This document shows positions 8,107-16,437 of a stretch of DNA of 64,000 bases, in pieces. The position numbers and the translations under genes are program-made. Source of the stretch: Scytonema sp045865695 (GTDB lineage: Bacteria; Cyanobacteriota; Cyanobacteriia; Cyanobacteriales; Nostocaceae); NCBI RefSeq assembly GCF_045865695.1, contig NZ_BAACAP010000220.1, positions 1 to 64,000 on the forward strand, written 5' to 3'. Position 1 is the stretch's first letter, and every line of letters begins with the position of its first letter. The notes under the pieces are model-generated. The model saw nothing but the letters and a program-made list of their open reading frames with translations. It was not told where the DNA came from and did not search any database.

Positions 8107-10525
8107 GTTGCTACTTATACTACTCCCTACTAGGGATTGAAACGATAAAAGCAACAATTTCTTTCTTTTTAGCGAGAGGTTGCTACTTATACTACTCCCT
8201 ACTAGGGATTGAAACAAAGGATTATCGGCGTGCATCATTCCTGAAATGTGGGAAGGTTGCTACTTATACTACTCCCTACTAGGGATTGAAACGGGGTATT
8301 CTTGTCTTAGCTCGACAAGAAAAGTGCCGTTGCTACTTATACTACTCCCTACTAGGGATTGAAACGCTTGGGACTTCGATCCCATCTTTGGTCAAAGATG
8401 TTGCTACTTATACTACTCCCTACTAGGGATTGAAACTAAATTTTATGCCCCACAGCCGGAATTGGAAATTAGTTGCTACTTATACTACTCCCTACTAGGG
8501 ATTGAAACAAGCTTTTACGCTAGCAAACACCGAATCTACTACGTTGCTACTTATACTACTCCCTACTAGGGATTGAAACATCCACGACCAGCACGATCGC
8601 CGCACCCCCATAAATGTTGCTACTTATACTACTCCCTACTAGGGATTGAAACCGCACCCCCCGGAACTAAATTAACGCTGGCAAATGAGGTTGCTACTTA
8701 TACTACTCCCTACTAGGGATTGAAACGAATTTCGCGATACTCTTGCTGAAAATCATGGAGAGGTTGCTACTTATACTACTCCCTACTAGGGATTGAAACT
8801 ATAACTATCTTCCTGTAACTTAAATTGTGTGCTTGTTGCTACTTATACTACTCCCTACTAGGGATTGAAACGAAAATCTTATAATTCATTCCATGGACAA
8901 CGACAATGTTGCTACTTATACTACTCCCTACTAGGGATTGAAACCTTTTACAAAACTTGGAAGTTCTTGCTCTTTGGCGTTGCTACTTATACTACTCCCT
9001 ACTAGGGATTGAAACAAAGTTTACCGCGACTTGAATAAAGACTTTATCCGGTTGCTACTTATACTACTCCCTACTAGGGATTGAAACTTAACAGATGGAC
9101 TGATTACGCTAATGCGGATGGGTTGCTACTTATACTACTCCCTACTAGGGATTGAAACATAGCAAAACTCAAGGGTGACAATATATCGAAAGGTTGCTAC
9201 TTATACTACTCCCTACTAGGGATTGAAACCTGCGGCTGGGTATTGGGTGCAAAGCTACAAGTTGCTACTTATACTACTCCCTACTAGGGATTGAAACAGA
9301 AGTTAAAACCTTTGCAGGTAAAGACTTAAAGCAGTTGCTACTTATACTACTCCCTACTAGGGATTGAAACTTGTTAAACTAGACATAACGTGAATACCTG
9401 ATTAGGTTGCTACTTATACTACTCCCTACTAGGGATTGAAACCATAACAGCAGGCTTACTTATTCCCAATGCGATCGCGTTGCTACTTATACTACTCCCT
9501 ACTAGGGATTGAAACAGGTTGTCTAAAAAATTAAGCATTTTGTTGTCTCCTCGTTGCTACTTATACTACTCCCTACTAGGGATTGAAACATTTAATATGG
9601 AGCCTAATTAAAATGAAGAAATTGGTTGCTACTTATACTACTCCCTACTAGGGATTGAAACATCGTATTGCTTCCGCCATTTGCGGAAAATCCATTTATG
9701 TTGCTACTTATACTACTCCCTACTAGGGATTGAAACGCGCGATCGCACCACCTAGAGAATGCCCGATTACGTTGCTACTTATACTACTCCCTACTAGGGA
9801 TTGAAACTTTGATTTGTAACAAACCTGTGACCGAATGGGAGGTTGCTACTTATACTACTCCCTACTAGGGATTGAAACTCCAGCGCATAGGCATCTTGTC
9901 ATATTCTACTATAATGTTGCTACTTATACTACTCCCTACTAGGGATTGAAACCTATCTTCTGATTTCTTACTCTTGAGTGAGCAATGTTGCTACTTATAC
10001 TACTCCCTACTAGGGATTGAAACGCTGATACTCTTGTGGGGGGTGAAGTTACTCGGCGTTGCTACTTATACTACTCCCTACTAGGGATTGAAACAGGCAG
10101 ATTTTAAAGCGAGATAGATTTTCTTATAAAGAGTTGCTACTTATACTACTCCCTACTAGGGATTGAAACTTGAATACCAAGATGAAGTATTTCAAACTTC
10201 AAGTTGCTACTTATACTACTCCCTACTAGGGATTGAAACTTGAGTATTATTTGAAAGGTACAAATAAGAAGTGGGTTGCTACTTATACTACTCCCTACTA
10301 GGGATTGAAACTAATTAATAAACAACCAGTAGGTGAACAAGAAAGTTGCTACTTATACTACTCCCTACTAGGGATTGAAACAGCATCCCCTTTAACAACG
10401 GCAGTCCACCTAATAGGTTGCAACTTATACTACTCCCTACTAGGGATTGAAACGGATTGTAAGCTTTAATCCTCCAGTGATAGTAGAAGTTGCAACTTAT
10501 ACTACTCCCTACTAGGGATTGAAAC
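8107..10525 (+). CRISPR. CRISPR array 2: 34 repeats of 37 bp, 33 spacers
   Basis: Repeats start at 8107, 8179, 8256, 8329, 8400, 8472 and so on to 10417 and 10489. The consensus begins GTTGCTACTTATACTAC, contains CCCTACTAGGG and ends GGGATTGAAAC. It differs from the array 1 repeat at positions 6, 15 and 24; the change at 24 lies in the loop centre, so the stem is kept. The two repeats farthest from the leader (10417, 10489) carry A at position 6, as in array 1. A probable degenerate final repeat ends at 10587 (GGGCTTTGAAAC) after a short 25-bp gap. Spacers are about 31-40 bp. No cas gene is adjacent. Confidence 0.98.
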
Positions 10526-10594
10526 CGCCAACTTGTTGAGCGTCCATGGGCGGGGGTAAAGGGAGTAATTCTATTGGGCTTTGAAACTAAAACT

Positions 10595-11182
10595 TTATTG
10601 TGCCAACGGATTTTTGTTTTGCGCTGCTGAATTTACGGTTTGCTCGATTCTTTTCAATCTTGTCTGCGGGCGTTTAGCACTGTCAATCCAAAAGAGTATA
10701 TTTTTTTTCGATGTTTTACTAAATGCCTCAAAATACTGGTTAGCACTTTCGTTAACTTCTAATGCTTGCTTCAAGTCTGTCGGAATGATTAAACTTTCGA
10801 TCGCATCTAATTTGTTCCAAGAACCATCTTGCTTTGCATTTTCAATTTTTTCAAGACCAGCTTGAGTCATTAAATCTTGTTCTATAAGTTCTTCAATATA
10901 CTGCTTATTTAATTTTGACCATACACTTTTAGGTTTTCTGGGTGTAAAGATTTGCATATAACGTTCTTCATCTAATGACTTAACTTTACTATCAATCCAA
11001 CCAAAGCATAGGGCTTCTTTTACTGCTTCGCTATATTGAACGCTTGGCTTACCACTTTTGACTTTATAGTAGATAAACCAGACACCAACAGAAGTTTGAT
11101 GGTTTTTCTCCAACCATTGCCGCCATTCTTTACGATTTTTAGCGTAAAAGGTTTCTAATTGACTATCAAATTTCGGCGGCAT
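10595..11182 (-). CDS. YdeI/OmdA family protein
   Basis: 195-residue soluble protein of the YdeI/OmpD-associated family. Visible are the N-terminal EWRQWLEKNH / VWFIYYKVKSGKPSVQY region, the conserved EALCFGWIDSKVKSLDE box, the FTPRKPKSVWSKLNK motif and a C-terminal segment (YFEAFSKTSKKNILFWI) near the family's usual end. The biochemical function of the family is not established; some members are linked to cell-envelope or bacteriocin tolerance. It starts at the ATG at 11182. The region just upstream is a scrap of a catalase-like gene, so its promoter may be new. Confidence 0.85.
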   Translation of the reverse strand: MPPKFDSQLETFYAKNRKEWRQWLEKNHQTSVGVWFIYYKVKSGKPSVQYSEAVKEALCFGWIDSKVKSLDEERYMQIFTPRKPKSVWSKLNKQYIEELIEQDLMTQAGLEKIENAKQDGSWNKLDAIESLIIPTDLKQALEVNESANQYFEAFSKTSKKNILFWIDSAKRPQTRLKRIEQTVNSAAQNKNPLAQ

Positions 11183-11293
11183 AATAAGAACTTCTCGAAG
11201 TTTTGGGTAGTTTGTTCATCATCTAAAACTTTTTTACCAGCAACATTCATCACTTTGATAGCAAAACCGCGTACATCTGGGTCGCGATCGCAA
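11183..11293 (-). pseudogene. fragment of catalase-like heme protein gene
   Basis: In one frame this strand reads CDRDPDVRGFAIKVMNVAGK then KVLDDEQTTQNF, the 'DVRGFAIKV...G.K.L.DE.TTQNF' region of the catalase-like / SrpA / y4iL heme-binding family. Only about 36 residues remain: a TAG stop precedes it, and similarity ends at the ATG of the downstream YdeI-like gene. It is a clear remnant, with no functional protein expected. Confidence 0.7.
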
Positions 11294-11295
11294 AT

Positions 11296-12177
11296 CTAAC
11301 TTAAAGCACTTCGCAACCGTTGTTCAAAAGAAATTAGGTCTATTTCCAGGTTTTGCAGCACTTTTATTGCGACTCCCCCACCTCCTGCACCTTCACGAAG
11401 AATACCTAATAATAAATGTTCTGTTCCAATATAATTAATACCAAGTTTTTGAGATTCTTCTACCGATAGTTCTAAGACTCTCTTGGCTCTGGGCGTGTAG
11501 GGAATATCTAAAAGTGTGAAACCTTTGCCTCTACCTATAATTTTTTCCACTTCAATCTGTGCTTTCTCTAAATTTACCCCCACAGACGCGAGCATCTCAG
11601 AGGCTATACTACTTCCTTCGCCTATCAAGCCTACTAAAATTTGTTCTGTTCCAATAAACTCATGCCCTAATCGGCGAGACTCACTTTGGGCAAAAAATAT
11701 AGCATTGATGGCTTTTTGGGTAAATCTTTCATATCCTTGAAGGCGAAATCTGTTAGACATGAATCCAAATAGTTTTTGAAAGATAGTCTCAAAAAATCTT
11801 TCAAACATAAATCCTTCCTCTATAGATGTTTTGTTGGTAGCTTGAGCAGAACGATCGCCCAAAATACCCGTGCGATCGCCTCTTGTTTTCCCTGTGGTTA
11901 AAAAAGCAAGCACATCCTCCATCGTCTCAGCATTTGCTGAATACCATAGAAATTGCTTATCTTTGCGGCTGTTAACTAACCCCTCGTTTCGTAGCTTTTC
12001 CAAATGGTGAGACAGGGTGGATTTCGGGATTTTGAGCTTGTCCTGAATCTCTCCCACCGTCATGCCTTGTGGGTTGACTGCGTAAGCTACAAACAGTAGT
12101 CGCATAATTTCAAGTCGTGCTTCTGAGCCCAGTGCAGCAAATATATCTGCATAGCGAGCCGTTTCTTCATTAGTCAT
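11296..12177 (-). CDS. ArsR-type HTH fused to ClpC N-terminal domain
   Basis: About 293 residues starting at MTNEETARYADIF (ATG 12177); the longer frame to 12246 adds an unlikely leader that runs into a dispersed repeat. The first ~95 residues are an ArsR-type winged helix (ALGSEARLEIMRLL, then KLKIPKSTLSHHLEKLRNEG). A linker of ~50 residues follows. The second half is a Clp_N double repeat (KAINAIFFAQSESRRLGHEF, GTEQILVGLIGEG, PRAKRVLELSVEESQKLG, GTEHLLLGILREG) as found in ClpC. No AAA+ Walker motifs follow, so this is not an unfoldase. It may be a regulator whose Clp_N part senses a ligand or ClpC-type substrate tags. No metal-binding cysteine pair is seen in the HTH. Confidence 0.85.
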   Translation of the reverse strand: MTNEETARYADIFAALGSEARLEIMRLLFVAYAVNPQGMTVGEIQDKLKIPKSTLSHHLEKLRNEGLVNSRKDKQFLWYSANAETMEDVLAFLTTGKTRGDRTGILGDRSAQATNKTSIEEGFMFERFFETIFQKLFGFMSNRFRLQGYERFTQKAINAIFFAQSESRRLGHEFIGTEQILVGLIGEGSSIASEMLASVGVNLEKAQIEVEKIIGRGKGFTLLDIPYTPRAKRVLELSVEESQKLGINYIGTEHLLLGILREGAGGGGVAIKVLQNLEIDLISFEQRLRSALS

Positions 12178-12221
12178 ATTTCTAGAATAATCGAAATAAC
12201 TGAGGATGGCAATGCTCGCCA

Positions 12222-12256
12222 AAAGTAGGTGGTGGGCATTGCCCACCCTACTTAAG
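12222..12256. repeat. palindromic repeat GGTGGGCATTGCCCACC
   Basis: Inverted repeat centred on GGTGGGCATTGCCCACC flanked by AAGTAG/CTACTT, just upstream of the ArsR-ClpN gene. Related copies are at 15235-15258 and 51140-51165. Confidence 0.75.
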
Positions 12257-12343
12257 CATTTAAATATTGATACAAATTACCCTGTAAGTTGGTAGTATAA
12301 TGAAATTCTCTTTTTTCACCCAATTAAAATTAACCTTGAAGAA

Positions 12344-13672
12344 ATGAGTGAGGGCAGGCATCTAGTGGTTAGAACTCTCAAACTAGCAGAAATGACATCT
12401 CAAGATCTCTCTGCATTGAAGAGACGAGCTGAGTTAAATATCGAACAAGCCCTCTCCATTGCAAAAGAGGTTATCGACCAAATTAAGCAGCGTGGCGATG
12501 AAGCCTTAATTGAATACGTAAGAAAATTTGACTATGCAGGGGCAGAACTAGAAAACCTGAAAGTCAGCGAACAAGAGTTTGCAGATGCTCGCGAATCTAT
12601 CGAACCTGAAATCAAGTCAGCCCTCCATCAGGCATTTGTCAATATAAAAGAAGTCCATGAAAGACAGATGCCTGAAGAAATTCAACTGGCAGAAATTGAG
12701 AGTGGAATTTTTGCAGGTGAAAAAGTGACACCGATCGCGAGTGCGGGGCTGTACGTTCCAAGAGGAAAAGGTGCTTTTCCATCAGTGATGCTCATGTTAA
12801 CAATACCAGCAAAGGTGGCTGGTGTTAGCAAAATAGTTGTGTGTACCCCTCCAGATAAAAATGGGAAGGTGGAACCAGCATCTCTTGTAGCTGCTGAAAT
12901 GGCAGGAGTCAAAGACGTATACAGGCTAGGTGGAATACAAGCGATCGCAGCTATGGCTTTGGGTACAGGAATAGTTCCCAAAGTTGACAAAATTACAGGT
13001 CCGTGTAATGTCTATGGTTCTGCAGCTAAGAGAATTTTATATGGAACAGTAGATGTAGGGCTACCAGCCGGACCGAGTGAGTCCATTATCTTAGCTGACG
13101 AACATACCGATCCTCAAATTGCAGCCCTCGATCTGTTAGTTGAAGCAGAACACGGTCCTGAGTCAGCAGCATTACTCGTTACCCATGATGAATCACTTGC
13201 TCTCAAGGCTACTCAGTATGTAGCTGAGTATTTAAGTAAACTTCCAGAGTGGAGACGCGAGTTTTGTGAGAAAGGGCTTTCTTCTTACGGTGGTATTTTA
13301 CTCACGCGGAGCCTAGAAGAATCACTTGATTTTGTCAACGAGTATGCTCCAGAACATTTGGAGGTTTTAGTCAAGGAACCTTTCAGCGTACTAGGTAAGA
13401 TCAAGAACGCCGGAGAAATCTTACTCGGTCCCTACACGCCAATACCTGTCAGTAACTATTGCTTGGGAGTCAACGCAATTCTGCCAACAGGGGGCTTTGC
13501 GCGATCGTATTCGGCTGTGTCAGTCTTCGACTTCCTCAAGCGGGCGGGAATTGGCTACCTGACTCCAGAAGGTTTTGCAAAACTGAAACACACAACTCAA
13601 ACACTCGCAACCTACGAAGGTTTTGCAGCCCATGCTATGGCAATTCAGGAAAGGGAAGGTTTATTGGATTAG
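12344..13672 (+). CDS. histidinol dehydrogenase-family protein (divergent HisD paralogue)
   Basis: 442 residues, full length for the HisD family (NAD-dependent alcohol-to-acid oxidation; HisD makes histidine from histidinol). Family blocks are visible: ASAGLYVPRGKGAFPSVMLM, LPAGPSESIILADE, LLVEAEHGPES and NEYAPEHLEV with the catalytic Glu-His. By-eye comparison with E. coli HisD shows changed positions. The zinc ligand Gln of SQAEHG is Glu here, the Asp of SAGDYASG is Asn (PVSNYCLG), GTNHVLPT is GVNAILPT, and GPGN is GPCN. The histidines of AEHG and FAAHAM remain. It may therefore act on another alcohol, perhaps together with the downstream kinase, phosphatase and aminotransferase. Calling it plain hisD would be risky. 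Confidence 0.8.
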   Translation: MSEGRHLVVRTLKLAEMTSQDLSALKRRAELNIEQALSIAKEVIDQIKQRGDEALIEYVRKFDYAGAELENLKVSEQEFADARESIEPEIKSALHQAFVNIKEVHERQMPEEIQLAEIESGIFAGEKVTPIASAGLYVPRGKGAFPSVMLMLTIPAKVAGVSKIVVCTPPDKNGKVEPASLVAAEMAGVKDVYRLGGIQAIAAMALGTGIVPKVDKITGPCNVYGSAAKRILYGTVDVGLPAGPSESIILADEHTDPQIAALDLLVEAEHGPESAALLVTHDESLALKATQYVAEYLSKLPEWRREFCEKGLSSYGGILLTRSLEESLDFVNEYAPEHLEVLVKEPFSVLGKIKNAGEILLGPYTPIPVSNYCLGVNAILPTGGFARSYSAVSVFDFLKRAGIGYLTPEGFAKLKHTTQTLATYEGFAAHAMAIQEREGLLD

Positions 13673-13675
13673 GTT

Positions 13676-13975
13676 GCGATTGGGGATTGGGGATTGGGAA
13701 GAAGAATTCATCGACTCGTTCCTAGGCTCCCCACTCGTTCCCAGGCTTCCCACTCGTTCCCAGGCTTCCCACTCGTTCCCAGGCTGAGCCTGGGAATGCA
13801 GATCGAGAGGCTCCGCCTCGCGGGTTACTGGTTCCGTTGTCCACTCGTTCCATTCGTTCCGGTGGTTCTACCTAGGAATGCATTCTTCGGGGCTGCCGCC
13901 TCGCGTGGTAGCATCAAGACGGGAGGCGGAGCCTCCGTTAAGGCATTCCTAGGCTGAGCCTGGGAACGAGGGTGA
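13676..13975. repeat. repeat-filled gap: GGGATTG tandem and CTCGTTCCCAGGCT palindromes
   Basis: About 300 bp without a gene. It opens with GGGATTGGGGATTGGG heptamers (13680-13699). Then come four near-tandem CACTCGTTCCCAGGCTTC units (13717-13790), the hairpin CCCAGGCTGAGCCTGGG, a GAGGCTCCGCCTC hairpin and a second TTCCTAGGCTGAGCCTGGGAA copy at the right end. It is the same family as 1295-1400. Confidence 0.85.
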
Positions 13976-13991
13976 GGCGAAGTAGAGTTTC

Positions 13992-13998
13992 AAGGAGG
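13992..13998 (+). promoter_or_regulatory. Shine-Dalgarno fixing a TTG start
   Basis: AAGGAGG ends five bases before TTG 14004-14006. No ATG or GTG lies at a suitable distance, so the kinase gene most likely initiates at TTG. Confidence 0.75.
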
Positions 13999-14003
13999 AA
14001 AAT

Positions 14004-15230
14004 TTGTCAGACAAAGATTTGCAGTATATTCAATCTCTCCAATTTTCTGATGTTAAGGCTGCAAACGCATTAATGCAAGACTTTCTGAATGCGATTCTGC
14101 CTTTTAAAATAAATGAAGTCACAATTCGACCGTTAGCTGTCTCTCTTAATTCTCTCAATGGATTTTTGCTGGCAGATGATGGACGAAAGCTATTTTTTAA
14201 AACTCATGTAGAACCAAAAAGTATTATTAACGAGTACTATAACTCGACTATATTAGCAGAAGCAGGTTATCCAGTTATTCAACCGATATTTAGTTCCAAT
14301 GAATGGGGTAAGCAACTGCTTATTTACGAATATGTTGAATATCCATCACTATTTGATACAATTCGGAAGTTGGAACTGGATAACCAACAAAATACAGATT
14401 TTATTGTTTCTCTGCAACAAAAATCTGATGACGAGATCTGGAAGATTTATTTAGAAACACTCCAGCCTTTAACAGCAGAGCAACATGAAAAAGCACCAAT
14501 TCACCAATTGTTTTCTCACAGACTGACTGGCGGACGCTTTACAAGTTTCTACGAAAATACAGATATTGTTTTGCCCGGACATACCATTCATTTTTCTTCG
14601 TTGGCAAAAATGAACTGGATTATTAATGGAGTTGAATTTAAAGAGAATATTGCTAGTCTTGTAGAACAAGCTATTGAGGTATTAGACCCCTCTCAATCTG
14701 AAACTCCATCTATCGTTGGGCATGGAGATGCTCATAATGGAAACGTATTTGTCGATCGCGAAAATTCTTCTCTAGTTTATTTCGATCCAGCTTTTGCCGG
14801 TCGTCATTCGCCATTTTTAGATTTGGCAAAACCGTTGTTTCATAATGTTTTTGCTATTTGGATGTATTTTCCTCATGAAATTGCCAAAACACTTTCTATT
14901 TCTTGGGAAATTCAAGAAAATACGATTATTGTAAAACATAACTTTGCCCCTTCAGAAGTTAGGCTAGCTTTATTGCAATCAAAAATTCAGCGTGTTCTGA
15001 CTCCTTTAGTAAAAGAACTAAAATCTAGAGAATGGCTGAATCCGTATTGGAAAAAGTATTTAAAGTTAGCTTTATTTTGTTGTCCTTTTCTAACAATGAA
15101 TCTGAGCGATACTCAAAAGTTTCCTCCTGAAATTACCCTTTTAGGGCTAGCTATGACGGTTGAAATGGGAAGCGATATTCAGGGAGAAACGAAAAGCTCG
15201 ATTGATTCTGAATTAGATGAGAGCGAATAA
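14004..15230 (+). CDS. APH/choline-kinase-fold phosphotransferase
   Basis: 408-residue putative small-molecule kinase of the aminoglycoside phosphotransferase fold. The catalytic loop VGHGDAHNGNVFVDR (HGDxHxxN) and the metal-binding VYFDPAFAGRHSPFLDLAKP segment are clear around residues 238-275, and the N-lobe carries KLFFKTH with the expected lysine. It starts at TTG 14004 with AAGGAGG five bases upstream. It lies in one line with the HisD-like, HAD and HisC-like genes. Resistance to aminoglycosides is not implied by the fold; a kinase acting on a pathway intermediate fits the context better. The actual substrate is unknown. Confidence 0.8.
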   Translation: MSDKDLQYIQSLQFSDVKAANALMQDFLNAILPFKINEVTIRPLAVSLNSLNGFLLADDGRKLFFKTHVEPKSIINEYYNSTILAEAGYPVIQPIFSSNEWGKQLLIYEYVEYPSLFDTIRKLELDNQQNTDFIVSLQQKSDDEIWKIYLETLQPLTAEQHEKAPIHQLFSHRLTGGRFTSFYENTDIVLPGHTIHFSSLAKMNWIINGVEFKENIASLVEQAIEVLDPSQSETPSIVGHGDAHNGNVFVDRENSSLVYFDPAFAGRHSPFLDLAKPLFHNVFAIWMYFPHEIAKTLSISWEIQENTIIVKHNFAPSEVRLALLQSKIQRVLTPLVKELKSREWLNPYWKKYLKLALFCCPFLTMNLSDTQKFPPEITLLGLAMTVEMGSDIQGETKSSIDSELDESE

Positions 15231-15234
15231 TTAG

Positions 15235-15258
15235 ATGGTGGGCAATGCCCACCCTACT
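15235..15258. repeat. palindromic repeat GGTGGGCAATGCCCACC
   Basis: Copy of the short palindrome also seen at 12222-12256 and 51140-51165. It lies between the kinase and phosphatase genes and could act as an intercistronic hairpin. Confidence 0.75.
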
Positions 15259-15289
15259 ACTGAGTAACTTCAACCTTCATTCTTGTTAT

Positions 15290-16423
15290 ATGTATCAGCA
15301 ACTCACAACTCTCATCTTTGATTTGGATGGGGTTATCACGAGCGAAAAAAAATATTGGAATACGGCTCGTCTAACTGTCTGGGATTTGATAACTAGTGAC
15401 AGTTACCTTGGGTTAAAAAATTACTTTGATGAGGGTGAGGATTTTTTAAGCAAATTGACGTTAGTTGGTGAAAAGGTGATATCCAGTCAGTTTGTTTATG
15501 AATTAAAAAGACGGGCTGTTAACTCGAACTGGGATTTAACATTTTTTGTCATGTCTCTGCATTTACTGGGAATTCTTAACGGTGTGAAGGCAAATTATCC
15601 AGAGGCTTGGTCTAGTATTTTCAAAAATCCTCTCCCTATCAAAGAGGAATTGGCAAGATTGAGAAGTCTACTACAAAAAAATAAATATAACTCAACAATT
15701 AATGATGCTCCAATCGCGAGATTCTGGGAGGAAACACAACTTCTAACAGGAACAGATGTTGTTGAGTATGTTAGTTTGTTCTCAGAAAAAATGTTGGGAG
15801 CAAAGTTAAGTTACCTTCAACCAAAAGCAGATTTGTGGCAGCTTTGCTATCATAACTTCCAAGAATGGTATGAAACAAAGGGTAATGGAGTTCTTCCTGA
15901 TGAGGATACAATCTTGGACTTAGAAAGTATTAGATTAGTATTGCAAGATTTACGCGATCGCTATAACTATACTTTAGGAATTGCAACGGGAAGACCGAGA
16001 AATGAAGTGCTTCAGCCCTTATCTCAGCTAGGGCTACTCGAATACTTTGACCAAAAACGTATTGTTACATATGATGAGGTTTTAGCCGGCGAGGCAATTC
16101 TGTCTCGTTCTGGTAACAGTCAAAAACTCGGAAAACCCCACCCTTTTGTCGTACTTAAAGCACTTTATCCCGATGAAAACGTTGGAGTTTTCTGTTCCCA
16201 AGAATTTCAATCTTTAGAGCGTAAGTATGCAGCTTATATTGGGGATGCAACAAGTGATGTTGTTGCTGCTAAACAGGCAGGATGTCTATCTATAGGGGTA
16301 TTGACAGGTGTATTTGGAGATAAGATGGCAGATAAGCAACAAACTATGCTCAAAGATGTAGGCTGTGATGTTATCTTAAACAGTGTACTAGAGTTACCAA
16401 TGTTACTAGGGAATAACCCTTAA
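15290..16423 (+). CDS. HAD-superfamily hydrolase, large
   Basis: About 377 residues from ATG 15290 (MYQQLTTLIFDLDG); the open frame starting at 15245 lies partly in a dispersed repeat. HAD motif I is LIFDLDGVIT (nucleophile Asp plus acid/base Asp), motif II IATGRPRNE, motif III Lys in LGKPHPFV and motif IV YIGDATSDVVAAK. A helical insertion of ~200 residues between motifs I and II acts as a large cap domain, unlike compact histidinol-phosphatases of the HisB-N class. It probably removes phosphate from a small metabolite. It sits between the kinase and the HisC-like aminotransferase, and its stop is 14 bp before the next start, so co-transcription is likely. The substrate is unknown. Confidence 0.8.
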   Translation: MYQQLTTLIFDLDGVITSEKKYWNTARLTVWDLITSDSYLGLKNYFDEGEDFLSKLTLVGEKVISSQFVYELKRRAVNSNWDLTFFVMSLHLLGILNGVKANYPEAWSSIFKNPLPIKEELARLRSLLQKNKYNSTINDAPIARFWEETQLLTGTDVVEYVSLFSEKMLGAKLSYLQPKADLWQLCYHNFQEWYETKGNGVLPDEDTILDLESIRLVLQDLRDRYNYTLGIATGRPRNEVLQPLSQLGLLEYFDQKRIVTYDEVLAGEAILSRSGNSQKLGKPHPFVVLKALYPDENVGVFCSQEFQSLERKYAAYIGDATSDVVAAKQAGCLSIGVLTGVFGDKMADKQQTMLKDVGCDVILNSVLELPMLLGNNP

Positions 16424-16437
16424 ATATTATTAGCAAT

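Noticed and set aside
2914..10587. Cas proteins or CRISPR accessory role for the genes between the arrays
   Set aside because: Membrane protein and MFS transporter show no Cas-like motifs.
12682..12990. Minus-strand frame inside the hisD-like gene
   Set aside because: Antisense shadow of a conserved enzyme.
12344..13672. Plain hisD assignment
   Set aside because: Several metal/substrate positions differ from true HisD and the gene context is accessory.
13459..13957. Open frames across the hisD end and the CTCGTTCCCAGGCT repeats
   Set aside because: Composed of repeat sequence and an alternate frame; no protein family.
14004..15230. Antibiotic resistance aminoglycoside kinase
   Set aside because: APH fold is shared by many metabolic kinases; the cluster context points to metabolism.
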